Notes under the pieces: generated by a model | What the model was told of the DNA's origin: nothing | The model's input: the letters and a program-made list of their open reading frames with translations, nothing else | Databases searched by the model: none | In this document: positions 1 through 10,900 of the stretch, one piece after another | Layout of the letters: every line of letters starts with the position of its first letter | How positions within the stretch are numbered: the first letter of the stretch is position 1 | Assembly: GCA_017354895.1 (NCBI GenBank) | Contig: CP071499.1 | Location: 1,364,001-1,428,000, forward strand | DNA: 64,000 nt | DNA from: Podospora comata | Taxonomy: Eukaryota; Ascomycota; Sordariomycetes; Sordariales; Podosporaceae | Direction of reading: 5' to 3' | Position numbers and translations under genes: made by a program

Positions 1-399
1 GTAGGCCAAGAGGAAAAAAAGCTGAAGACGGGACGGAAGAGTGCCGACATTGAGGGCCGAGCTGATCTGGAACTCGCGGTTGTGCCTCTTGCTGAAGATG
101 GGTGCGTAGAGGATGTTCTTCTGGAACCATGAGTAGTTGTGGGATGGCTTGGCGAAGTATCGCTGTTGGTCGTTGTGAAGGCAGGTTACCGTCCTCACAT
201 ATCGGACCAAGACTGTGGTAACTCGCCAGATGAGCAGGGCTCCCGAGACTGCACCCAGAACAATCAACAAGTAGTGAGAAAGCATCTTGTTCACGACAGC
301 ATGATCCACGCTGCTGGTAGCTCCTCCCGCTGCTGCTCCATGGCCCCCTCCACCTGCCTGCGCGCCAGCTGTGGCATTTCCCGGAACCGATACCGACAT
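1..399 (-). CDS. Ferric reductase, N-terminal part (cut by window edge)
   Basis: Reading down from the ATG at 399, 133 codons stay open to the window edge, so only the N-terminus is present. Seen: a Gly/Ala-rich extracytoplasmic-type head (about 30 residues), then a hydrophobic stretch starting MLSHYLLIVLGAVSG at about residue 39, a Tyr/Arg-rich loop, and the segment HNREFQISSALNVGTLPSR followed by a second hydrophobic run. That last segment is typical of the FRE family of fungal ferric/cupric reductases just before the haem-binding membrane domain. The family moves electrons from cytosolic NADPH through FAD and haem across the membrane to reduce Fe3+ before uptake. The haem histidines and the FAD/NAD domains lie outside the window, so the exact substrate is unknown. 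Confidence 0.75.
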   Translation of the reverse strand, partial: MSVSVPGNATAGAQAGGGGHGAAAGGATSSVDHAVVNKMLSHYLLIVLGAVSGALLIWRVTTVLVRYVRTVTCLHNDQQRYFAKPSHNYSWFQKNILYAPIFSKRHNREFQISSALNVGTLPSRLQLFFLLAY

Positions 400-1854
400 G
401 TTGAATCCTCCCAAATTCTGTCGAGTTATTTTGATGTTTCTGTCTCCAACAAGAACTGAATCGTGCTCCACTCTATCCTAGTAGGTGGTGTTTGGTAAGT
501 TGAATCGCAACCTATGTCAAAGGTTCATCTGATGTCGCTGAATGCTGTCGAAGCTGTACGGGCCACCGATTGTTTTGCCGAGTAGAAAAGAACGAATGCT
601 GTGGTATCCAGATTTCCTGTCCAAGTCCTGCTGGAAAGTTTGAATACCTATTGTTGAGTGGATTGAGGTGGTGTTTAATGGGATGATGATCAAGGAACGT
701 TGAGCTGCGTGACTGTGATTGCTGATTGTCTGTCTGTCGTCTTTTTCCCAGTACCCGATATCTCGCTTTCTATGTCGAATGCCAACCAAATGTGGACAAA
801 AAAAGAATGAAATTGTATGTTTAAACCACACAATGCGTGCCTCAAGGTCGCAAGGACAGAAGAGAAAGCTCTCGGCCAGTCAAGGGAGAGTGTTGATAGC
901 AATCAAAAGGGGTGGAAAGAATGAAATGCAAACTCAATGCAGGCTGGGTGGTGCAAGGGAAAAGAAAAGGAAGTCGTCCAAGGACGAAAGATGATGGCAG
1001 ATCTAGCCAAGAATCCAAGAAACCGGGGGACTGGGAGACAGATGAAGGGAGAGACGATGAAAATTGAACGGCTTGTCGACATGGGGGGGTGCGGGAAGCC
1101 CGCCAGGGGGCAGCGACCCCTCCTATTTCCTAATTGGGCATCTTGCACCGGTCCGTACTGACGCGTCCCGGGGCTGGTACAAGATGGTATTTTCACAATT
1201 CCACGGCTAAATTTGCACGTTACAGCGAAAGATGGCGCTGCTGATTTGAATTTCAATACCATATCTTACCATTCCATCCTGTCTCACCACCCAGCCCCAA
1301 TGTTCACCTTATGACCCTCGACAAGAATCGAGACCTGACATCTGTCTTGCTCCCAGACCAGACATGGCCGCTTGCTGCAACAAGCTCGCCCTGCTTCTTC
1401 TGCCAAAGCTCGGCTGGAAGCTGATCCCAGCAAAACCACTTGACTGGATTCCTGGAGACACATGCTTCGTAATGGTGGTCCGTCCGCTCATGCATTGGCC
1501 ACCAGGCCTCCTCATCCTCCGCAGCGCAGCGCGGCGGTGCGAGTGCAAACAGGTACGGGATGCCAAGATAACCCACGAACGGAGCTTCGATTGGGCAAAG
1601 GTGAAACGCCACAGGGGAGACCATCGCCTGGGGTTGTCCCTGTGCCGATCCAAGTTCCTCAGCACATCACCTCCTCCCACCACCACAAGAAAAGTCCCTC
1701 AGCCAGACTCCCAGAAAATCCAAAAACCAAGCCCGGCTAGGCATCACGACGTAATCTCCTGTTGGTTTACGGGTCTAGCCACATCAGGTAAAAGATCCCA
1801 CAAACATCGAAAAACAGTCAAAACACACCAAAATCAACTGCATTTTCGTGTAGA
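400..1854. other. Gene-free upstream region of the ferric reductase
   Basis: Probably promoter and leader of the ferric reductase (minus strand). Several short ORFs occur, the longest (plus, 1364-1891) starting with ATG, but none shows a recognisable domain and the longest runs straight into the AT-rich block. No RNA gene seen. Confidence 0.5.
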
Positions 1855-2470
1855 GCTATCTAATAAATATTTTAACTACTTCTCATTATAAAAATTAACG
1901 CAGTTTATATTTATCAGCCTAATTATGCCAAGATATTAAGTAAAAACTTTAAAGCTTATATTATTAGGTTTTATTCTTAAAGCTAATAGTTACTAAATTA
2001 ATTATTGTATTAGTTATTAAATTAGTTATTAAATCAATGATTACATTAATTACTAAATTAGGTAATTATAACTTTATTTATGTAAATTATATTCTAATAC
2101 TTTTTTTTAGCTGTAATGTATACTAAAGTATTACTTATATATCACAGTGCCATCTAAAGACTAGGGTAAGTGTCTTGTTATTGCGCGAGGGAATAGAAAA
2201 GAGAGCAAAGCTCCCTACGAAGCAGTGTCTAAATACAGCTGAAGCGGCGTTGCTCCTCCCGAGCCCCACACCCTGTTCTCTCATAAGCCTTGCTTTGGTG
2301 CCGTGACACTATGTTAAATTTTCAGGCTTTTAAACTTTATTTTATATTTATTCACTTTAATTTAACTGACTTTTAGCTTTATAAATATATGTAGATTTTG
2401 TCTGTAAGGTGCTCCTTGTGTTTTCTTATGTTTTCGACAGAAATACTAAAATAAGTTAGGCCTGTAACAA
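1855..2470. repeat. AT-rich, TA-rich fossil repeat block (probably RIP-mutated)
   Basis: Base composition drops abruptly: about 1860-2150 and 2310-2470 are very A/T-rich with many TTA, TAA and ATTA steps, unlike the GC-balanced surroundings. Between them lies an island of ordinary composition (about 2150-2310). In Sordariales such blocks are usually the remains of transposons mutated by repeat-induced point mutation. The end of the island resembles the edge of an LTR-type retroelement with a primer-site-like stretch, but this is a weak resemblance. No open coding region survives, so it is an old, broken fossil of uncertain family. Confidence 0.5.
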
Positions 2471-4539
2471 ACAGGCAACTGCGCGGTGATCCCTAGTCGG
2501 GCTCCAAGCTCCGTTCCGCCACTCACGCTCCGGCCCTACCGGAGAGAAAACGATTGAAAAACGGAGAGCCCAGAAGGAGAATACCGGTGGCTTTTTTTGC
2601 GTTTATAGCTGTCCACAGCCATGCCGCCTCACTGCCTATTGCCGAGTCTAGACTCTCGCTGTCCCAACCAGAGTATGACAGTAACATCTTTGCATCAATC
2701 CAGGGACAGTGACACCACAGGACAAAAAAGAGACAATATTAGGGACACCAAGTGAGACCAACCCTACCGGGCCGCATGTTTTTGTTTGTTGTCAGTTGTT
2801 TCCAAACCGATGACTCCTGTTGAGAACTTGCACACAATCGGTGCATTATCTTTCCAAATCGCAAAGCCTCATCCTCATCATGCCACACTCTCCGCGCCTT
2901 TTCAAAAGATGCTGGAAACTCCAGCCGTAAGGCGGCCGTTGGAAGGGACCTGCTTGCCTGTCTGCCCAGCAAGCAATGCGAGGCGGCGGTGCGGCGATGC
3001 AACCTGGCCTCTCATGATGGCCCGGGGAAGGGGTCGGGATTGCCTTACGCAAGCAGCCGTTTGAGCGTTGAGACGATAGTCGGGATAGCAAGTCAAGCTT
3101 TCGGGACAAAAAAATTGAGACAAAATACCACCATCTCTCTCCCTGACGTACCTATCCAGATCATTGGGGAACTCTCTCCTAAACTTTCACCAACTCTAAC
3201 ATCGGCGGTTTTGTAAATCATCATATCTTGTTGTAAGTGTATTCGGGTAGAGTTGTCTCTTAGCTCACATCATTCAGTTTTCGTGAACGAACGGCTACCC
3301 ACACCATCGGAACGGTCATGAAACATTGGGCTACACTACATCCGCGGGGGGGGTTCGATAGTCGTAGATGAGTTCTTCATTATCCAACATCACAGCCTTG
3401 AGAAGCGGGGTATTGCGTCAGCGTTCAGTCAGTCAGCCATGAACCATCACCAACCTACCCACCTGCCCTTACATTGCTGTGTGTGTGAGGAAATGGCCCG
3501 AATAGCCTCATGCAGTTGTCCACCATGTCTTTGTTTTCTGTTGTTTTCGTCATATCCCACCACCTCCACTACACCATTCCTCACCGTAAGAAAGTATCCG
3601 GTTGGTGGAAACCTCTCCTGCTACTCCTTCTCCGTACCTTGGCTACGGTAGAGACACCGCACCCACCCACCGTACACCCAACTGATCAGCCGTACAAAGC
3701 GAGATGATATCTGTAAACCCCAATTTTGTAATATCCCATGGTTCACACCCTTTCCTCAAAATCTCACTCAGCAAAAGGCGGGCCGGCAACCCGCATAATC
3801 ATCATCACCAAGGATGTCGAAGATCTCAAACAACCCCACCACTACCCATGGGTATCACGGAGATCATATCAGATGAGCGAGATGATGATATGAGCAACGG
3901 CATGGATCTAAACCCGGGTTTTCATGCCTAATTGATACTAATAAACGGGATGTGGGTTGGGTTGACGGGCAGCTCCAAGCGAGATGGCTTCAGTGTTTCA
4001 GGTTTTCTACCATGTCCCGCAGTTAGAATTGATACCTAACTAACCGTTACCATGTGACGATGAGATGGAGAGTCTGATGGGACATTCTCTACGACGATAC
4101 GTATCCAATATCTTCTCACACCACATTTCTTGAAAACTTCATTACAGTTATTCCCTCTGTACAGATATGTTCAACGGTCCATGATGACCCTCTACCCTGT
4201 ACCAGTCCTTGGCAACCTGCATCACACCTAGTCTATTAAAAAACGACTCCAGGAGCCCAAACTCCAAAAGACTGCCCAAATCAATAGGCATTCCTTAGTT
4301 TCCAACAATATACGTCTCACCAACCGCATCATAATGTACGCATGTGAGGGTCTGAGCTCACTCTTCCCATCCAAACAAAATCACACACCCATAGTTATAA
4401 TCCCAAACATAGTTCCAACCCCATCATGCAATGCCATACCTGCCCTCCCCGTCTTATTCCCATCCAAACCAAGCTCGTAGCGTGCTCAAAACCGGCCAAA
4501 TTCAAACATGGCCCCATCTCAAGTAGTAGTAGTAATAGG
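2471..4539. other. Gene-free region
   Basis: Ordinary base composition returns. Only short overlapping ORFs are present on both strands, none with a recognisable motif or a convincing splice pattern. The right end presumably holds the 3' untranslated region of the minus-strand gene that ends at 4540. Confidence 0.45.
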
Positions 4540-7164
4540 TCAGAGAATAGACAACTCATCATCACTATCATCAGTCGCGCTATCCCCAACCCCCAACGAC
4601 ACTCTCGACAGCCTCGCCGGCCGAAACCTCGCAGGCTTGTTCCTGTTGAGCCAACTGCTCGTGCTACCTCTCGTCACCAACACCTTCTTTCCTGAACTGC
4701 TGCTTCCGTCCAAGTCCATCCCTAGCTCATCACCACCTCTGGTGATCGGTCTTGATAGCCGTCTTGGTCTGGCCGAGAGGAGGCATTTTGGAACAACACG
4801 GCTTGGTTTGGTAGGCGATGAGGGCGGTTGGTCAAACCCGTCGTCGTCGTCGTTTTCCGGGAAAAAGTTCTCTTTGTTGTTGTCCTCAACTTCTGATTGG
4901 TCGTTTTGCTGGGCTTCGGAGGGGGAGGGTTCCGTGATGGGAGAGGTTGGGTCCACATCGTCGTCGTCCTCTGACGCTGAGGAAGAGTTGGGTGCTGCGC
5001 CCTGCTCAATACTGTCTTCTTCCGTGGCAGATGGAGGTTCTTCATGCTCCGAATCATGCTCGCCAAAATCCACCAGATCTTCCGCGTCGACATCATTCTC
5101 ATCACTGACTTCATCCCCATGGTAGTCCTCTTGACTCTCCTCCTCAGAGTCCAACACCTCCCCAATCCCTGCTGATCGTGCCGCCATCCAACCACGACCA
5201 ACCCCCTTCTTCCCCCCCACCGTCCCAGGCGTAGCAGCAACCCACTCACTAATAACATCATCCCATTTGATACCCGAAAAATTCCCCCTCCTCCTCCCCC
5301 CCTCCGGAACCGGCGTAGCAGCCGCGTTCATCTTCGCCCTCAACCCATCCGCAAAAGCATGATCCCTCATGTTCCCCGTACTTTCCGCCACGCGAAACGC
5401 AGCATCAACCTGGATATTACTCAATGCCCCCCTGGGCAAATCCAACTTCTGAAGCTTGTCGCACAGCTGCAAAAGATACATGTGCGTGTCCAACCTCGTC
5501 CCACGAACGCAGTACTGCACTATCGATGCCAACAATGCGATGGTGGCATCATACTGAAGCATCAGACTGGCGTTTCCCTTGCAATTGAGCACACCCCTCC
5601 ATGATGACTCTATCACCGCAGAAGAGGTAGTCGTGTCGACGCAGAGAAAGGAGCAAAGAGCAAAGAGGTAGGTTCCGAGCTTGCGACCTTCCTTTTTGCG
5701 GTGTCTGAGTTGTTTGGTGCACGTGTCAACCACGTATTGCACCCTTCGTCGGATGGTGGATGTTCGGTCTGTTGATGACGAAGCAGCTGCCCCTTGGTCC
5801 TTTCCTTCCTGGCTGAGAAGAACGACAGCTCCGAGTGCTCCGATGGCGTCGACGAGTTGACTTTGTGGTTTGCCGCGAATGCGGGTTTGAGCAACGCCTC
5901 TTGGTCGGGTTGGTGAGGCATGGTCGCAGAGAAGTGTCAAAGTGGTGGTGGCCAGCTCAACCACATCATCGCATGGCTTCATTTGTGCTATCCGGGCGAT
6001 GGTTGAATGCCATAGTTTTCTAAAGCCTCCCGTCAGAATCCACTCTGATGGTAGGAACCCACCTGAAAGTAGTGAGGCTACTTTATTGGGTGTAAGATCA
6101 GTGCTGTGACCCAGCGTTTGGATCACTCGTATGGGATGTAATGCTTGACAATGATCAAAGTCATTATCCCTCGAAGCTGGTCTTGGGTAATGGCGGAATA
6201 TGAATGTATCGATAAGCGGCATGAATTCATTGCTCGGTAGGTATTCGTGGCATAATCTGATCAGCAAGGTCACTATGTTGTCGTCAAACAGTCCCTCTTC
6301 AGCGGCTTCATGAACAATCTGTATGCTGTGAGCTCGTACAGCCAGACAGAGATTCTTCCAACCATCAGCAGGCCCTAGGGCTTCCAACTCGTCGTATATT
6401 TCGAACGAGACGCCGCAGTCTTGTGGTTCTGGTTGTGAATCCTGATCCTTTTCGATCTCTTTCTTCTCCCAGCGTATGTAGGCTGGTATCTTCCGGAGAC
6501 ACATTGCCATCAGAGACCTGGGAGCCGCAATATTCTCAACGCGGTCCGGCCTGGTCTTTTTCAACAATGAATCCAGGGCTTTGACGACATGATAAAATAG
6601 CGCAAGCCTTTCGGGATCAATAGATGAACGAAGGCGGGCTAGATCCTCGTCAAACCTGCATCTCTTGACGCAATTCGAGTGGCCGCAGACTGTTATCTCA
6701 ATTCTGTTTTCTTGAATAACAGGAGAAGACTGCTCGTGGTTTCTGATGCGGCGTAGATGTGGTGTTGGGAAAACGGTATCTTGGGAAGGCCTGGCTCCTG
6801 GTAGATTCCGTTGTCTTACTGTACCATCTCTCGGGGGTGTGGTTGTCGCTGATGATGAATCCTCGGCTGGTGACCTTTGCGATCCTTTCCGAGAGTATTT
6901 CCGAGTCACTTTCTTTTTGGTCGAGTACTCTTCATCAGACTCGGGATATCCTCTGTCCCTCTTGCCGAGCACGACACTTTTCCGTGGCCGGCCTCTTGTT
7001 ATTTGGCTCTGCTGGGGCTGTGTTGAATCCGAGTTGCGCCTAACTGCAGCCTTCCGTTCCTTGATCTTTTTGAGAGCGGCGATATGGGCCAAGAGAGGAC
7101 GGAGCAAACGGTGGCATTGTTTGGCAGTCCATAGCCCCTGCATCAAGGGCGCGGACGCCCTCAT
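4540..7164 (-). CDS. Unrecognised nuclear-type protein with acidic tail, 874 aa
   Basis: A single uninterrupted frame from ATG at 7164 to TGA at 4540. I do not recognise the family. Seen: an N-terminal helix-like segment (LWTAKQCHRLLRPLLAHIA, about residues 11-29), then a basic, Ser/Thr/Pro-rich stretch with RGRPRKS (AT-hook-like) and KKKVTRKYSRK, which look like nuclear targeting or DNA contacts. The middle (about residues 160-600) is globular and helical with many Leu and several Cys/His (CGHSNCVKRC). The last 200 residues are low complexity and strongly acidic (runs of E and D, EDDDD, NDDDD), with SRPITRGG near the end. Overall it resembles a fungal chromatin or nucleolar factor, but that is inference. 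It is divergent from CLU1 across about 800 bases. Confidence 0.75.
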   Translation of the reverse strand: MRASAPLMQGLWTAKQCHRLLRPLLAHIAALKKIKERKAAVRRNSDSTQPQQSQITRGRPRKSVVLGKRDRGYPESDEEYSTKKKVTRKYSRKGSQRSPAEDSSSATTTPPRDGTVRQRNLPGARPSQDTVFPTPHLRRIRNHEQSSPVIQENRIEITVCGHSNCVKRCRFDEDLARLRSSIDPERLALFYHVVKALDSLLKKTRPDRVENIAAPRSLMAMCLRKIPAYIRWEKKEIEKDQDSQPEPQDCGVSFEIYDELEALGPADGWKNLCLAVRAHSIQIVHEAAEEGLFDDNIVTLLIRLCHEYLPSNEFMPLIDTFIFRHYPRPASRDNDFDHCQALHPIRVIQTLGHSTDLTPNKVASLLSGGFLPSEWILTGGFRKLWHSTIARIAQMKPCDDVVELATTTLTLLCDHASPTRPRGVAQTRIRGKPQSQLVDAIGALGAVVLLSQEGKDQGAAASSSTDRTSTIRRRVQYVVDTCTKQLRHRKKEGRKLGTYLFALCSFLCVDTTTSSAVIESSWRGVLNCKGNASLMLQYDATIALLASIVQYCVRGTRLDTHMYLLQLCDKLQKLDLPRGALSNIQVDAAFRVAESTGNMRDHAFADGLRAKMNAAATPVPEGGRRRGNFSGIKWDDVISEWVAATPGTVGGKKGVGRGWMAARSAGIGEVLDSEEESQEDYHGDEVSDENDVDAEDLVDFGEHDSEHEEPPSATEEDSIEQGAAPNSSSASEDDDDVDPTSPITEPSPSEAQQNDQSEVEDNNKENFFPENDDDDGFDQPPSSPTKPSRVVPKCLLSARPRRLSRPITRGGDELGMDLDGSSSSGKKVLVTRGSTSSWLNRNKPARFRPARLSRVSLGVGDSATDDSDDELSIL

Positions 7165-7961
7165 TTGGTGCCGTTATAGAGTCTTGATTTTCCAAAAGAT
7201 ATAAAGCGTAACGTATTGTATTTATGTACGAATAGGCATGGATAGCGATTGCAGCGGCGTGCGTATTAAGTCGTGTAAGTCAAGTCGATGAGATGCCGCG
7301 ATGAATGAATGAAGTGGATGTTTTCATTCGTTGTCTGGGGTCAGTATGTTTACATCATCCCCGGATGCGGCCTAGCGTGCCATCCAGGATTCTGGAAAGT
7401 CGCCAACCCGCCAAGTCTTCCGCACCGCATCGCTGATGCTCAAATCCCGACTCGCCCGACTCGTGCCGAGAGGCGACGAGAGGCCCGTGTGTGGGGGTAC
7501 TTGGATACTTGACTCAGTGGGTTGATCACTGAGCCGGCATTGTTTCCGCCCCGCCCCGTTAGGCCGGCCTGAAATCTGCATCATAGGTTGCCGGCAAAGA
7601 AAAAAAAAGTTAGAAGAATATTCAGCGCAAAAAAGATAAAAAAAGAACCCCTCATCAGTTGGCTCAGATCAAGCGAAAGAAAAACACAGTCCTTCTGTCC
7701 GCTATAGACTGTCTCTTCCTTCCCTGGACGCCTGTATATTCTTCTGATTGGGCCTTTCTTTCCTTTCCTTCCAATTCCTTGGCTCGACGCTCGACACTTC
7801 CAATTTTTTCACCCACTTTTTGCTTCGACAGCAAATCTCGAAATACCAACGGCTGGAGGTCGCACCCACATCTTTAAAGAACACATTCTACAGCCGCCTT
7901 GTCTTTGCTCAGCATTGCATCCTTGCGATATCGGCAACTTAGAAAAAGAAATTAAGTCAAC
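7165..7961. promoter_or_regulatory. Shared divergent promoter region
   Basis: The 797 bases between the minus-strand gene ending at 7164 and the CLU1 start at 7962 must hold both promoters. A pyrimidine-rich stretch (about 7690-7830) precedes the CLU1 start, as is common near fungal transcription starts. No specific factor site is claimed. Confidence 0.4.
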
Positions 7962-10900
7962 ATGGCTGACGCAACATCCACCACTGCTGCTGCTGCCCCT
8001 CCCAGTATGCGACCCCTCACTTATATGATGATGGTGGTGGTTCTGCTTGTCTAACACACGAAAAACCTACAGAGGAGCCAGTAGCCGACGAGCAGAACGT
8101 CGAGAAGCCTGCCGAGACCCAGACCGAAGAGGTGGTGGAGGAGGGGGAGGAGGAGGAGCAGCTTGAAGGTGTGTGACCACCTACCCACCTCATCTACACT
8201 ATGCCATCCTCTCTAACCTTCCTGATAGACGCTCCCTTCATCGTCAAGATCGTTCTTCCCCACGACGATAAGACCTTTGAACTCCCGGTATGTTGTGTGG
8301 TGCCATGGATGGCGCTGGAGGCAGTATGCTAAGACAGAAGCGCAGGTGTCACCATTGGAACAAATCCACGAAATCAGACAATCGATCATTGAACACCCGA
8401 TTGCTGTACAATACTCGTGTTTCCACCTCGAGCACAATGGGCAGCGCATCAACGACTTCATCAACGTTTCCGATGTTGAGGGCCTCGCCAACAATTCAGA
8501 GTTGCATGTGGTGGAGGACCCATACAGCGAAAAGGAGGCCAGAATTCACTTCATCAGGGTCAGGGAGTTGATTGGCGCCGCCGGGGACCGTACCGACACG
8601 GTACAGGGCATCCTGTCGGGTGCTTCGGTCTTTGACGATGTGGTAGCCGAGGCTGACAAGCAGGCCGGGGCCGAGGTCGCTGTCCAGGAGTACAACTTCG
8701 AGGCGGGCGTGAGCCCCTCCATTTTGCTTCCCAAGGAGCACGAGGCTGCGCCAAAGACTGTCAAGCTGATCACCTTGTCCTCATGGAACCCTCCTCCTGC
8801 GCCTCTCAGGCAAAAGGGCCATTTGCTCTACCTGACCATCACAACAAACGAGGGCGAGCAGTTCCAGGTTACCTCCCACGCCGGTGGTTTCTATGTCAAC
8901 AACTCTTCCAACAGCAAGTTCGACCCATCACCGAAGCAGGACAAGAAGGCTGGTGTTATTTCGGCCCACTCCTTGTACACTCTTCTCGAGAAGCTCTCAC
9001 CATCGTTTGCTGAAAGCTACGAGGCCTTCCAGAAGTTTGCTAATCGCAAGGATCCCCTCGCCACTTTCCAGATCGGCAACACTGTGCCATCCGCCCCATG
9101 GCTCGTGCCATCCACCTCCTCACCTTTGGTTTCTCACATTGCCGACCCTACGAGATCACAGGAGACCTTCCTCCTCGGTGGTGCCGAGAACACCGACTCG
9201 CTCCGTGACTGGAACGAGGAGTTTCAATCTGCCAGAGAATTGCCCAAGGATACCATCCAGGACCGTGTCTTCAGAGAGCGACTTATCGCAAAACTCCACG
9301 CTGATTACAACGACGCTGCTGCTCGCGGCGCCGTTCTCGTTGCTCGTGGCGAGGTTGCTCCTCTCAACCCTACCGAGGGCCGGGATGCGCAGATTTTTGT
9401 CTACAACAATGTCTTCTTCTCGTTCGGAGCTGACGGCGTCGGCACCTTCACCAGCGAGGGCGGCGACGAGGCTGCCAAGGTTGCTACTGGCAAGGATGTT
9501 TTTGGTGTGAAGCTCGTGAACCAGCTCGACATTGACGGTCTTTACACTCCTGGCACCGTTGTCGTTGACTACCTTGGCAAGCGGATTGTCGGTCAGAGCA
9601 TAGTACCTGGCATCTTTAAGCAGCCCGAGCCTGGTGAGAACCAGATTCACTACGGTGCTGTTGATGGCAAGGATGTCGTTGCTGCCGATGAGGCCTTTGC
9701 CCCCAGCTTTGCGACGCTTGCTAGCTATCTGCGGGTCAAGAAGCACGCCGTTTGGGACAAAGAGAACAAGCGCCATGATCTCGAAGCCAGTGTTGAGATG
9801 AAGGGCCTTCTTGGAACCGACGGTCGCAAGTACGTCCTTGACTTGTACCGCATCACCCCCCTGGATATCCAGTGGATGGAGGAGGCCAGCCCCGAGGGTG
9901 CTGAGTACCCCCACCGCATGACTGTCCTCCGTCCTGAGCTCGTTGAGTCTTTGAGCAAGCAGAAGGCCCGCGAGTATCTCAGTGCTGAGGTCAGCAAGCG
10001 TGACTCTAAGAAGACCAAGGAGGTTAAGGAGGAGACCAAGGAGGAAGCCAAGGAGGAGACCAAGGAGGAGGCCAAGGAGGAGGCCAAGGAGGAGGCCAAG
10101 GAGGAGGCCAAGGAGGAGGCCAAGGAGGAGACCAAGGAGGAGACCAAGGAGGAGATCAAAGAGGAGGAGGAGAAGAAGGAGAGAGAAGCCAAGGAGGAGG
10201 GTGCCGAGGAGGCCGAGGAGAAGGAGGAGGAGAAGACTGATAGGATAGACATGTCTGGCTTCAAGTTTGCCCTGAACCCCGATGTCTTCAGCGGCCAGGT
10301 CCCCCAGACCGACGAGGAGAAGGAGGAGATGGCCAAGGACGAGCAAGACGTCCGTGATGCTTGCAAGTATCTCACCGAAACCGTCATCCCCACTCTCTTG
10401 CGCGACCTCAAGGAGTCAGATATCAGCTTCCCCATGGATGGTCGCTCTTTGAGCGCTCTCCTCCACCGCCGCGGTATCAACATGCGCTACCTTGGCAAAT
10501 TGGCCCAGAAGAGCGTTCCGGAGACGACCGACAAGGAGGAGAAGGTTGATGGCGATCGTCTCAAGTGCTTCCGCGAGGTTTGTGTGCGCGAGATGATCGC
10601 CAGAGCGTTCAAGCACATCGCTGCCAAGTACCTCAAGAGCCTGCCCTTGTCGCTGACCTCGGCCTGCTTCGCCCACCTTTACAACTGCCTTCTTGGCTTT
10701 GGTCTCAACCCCAAGCCCGAGGCTGAGATTGACGAGGCCTACCGCGCCCTTTTCAGCGATGCTGATCTTGCCTTTGAGAAGGTTACTCCTGAGAGTCTCA
10801 GGGAGGAGGTCCAGCACGAAGTGGCTCGCCGCTTCAGATACACTCTGGCCGAGAACTGGTACACCGAGGCCAGGCCCGTGCAGCTGCTCCGTGAGACTGC

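Noticed and set aside
1364-1891. 175-residue plus-strand ORF upstream of the ferric reductase
   Set aside because: ATG-started, but with no recognisable domain; it ends inside the AT-rich fossil block.
9156-10346. 396-residue open frame antisense to CLU1, with LLLGLLLG repeats
   Set aside because: It is the reverse-complement shadow of the KEEAKEE tract and of C-ending codons in CLU1; no domain and no independent support.
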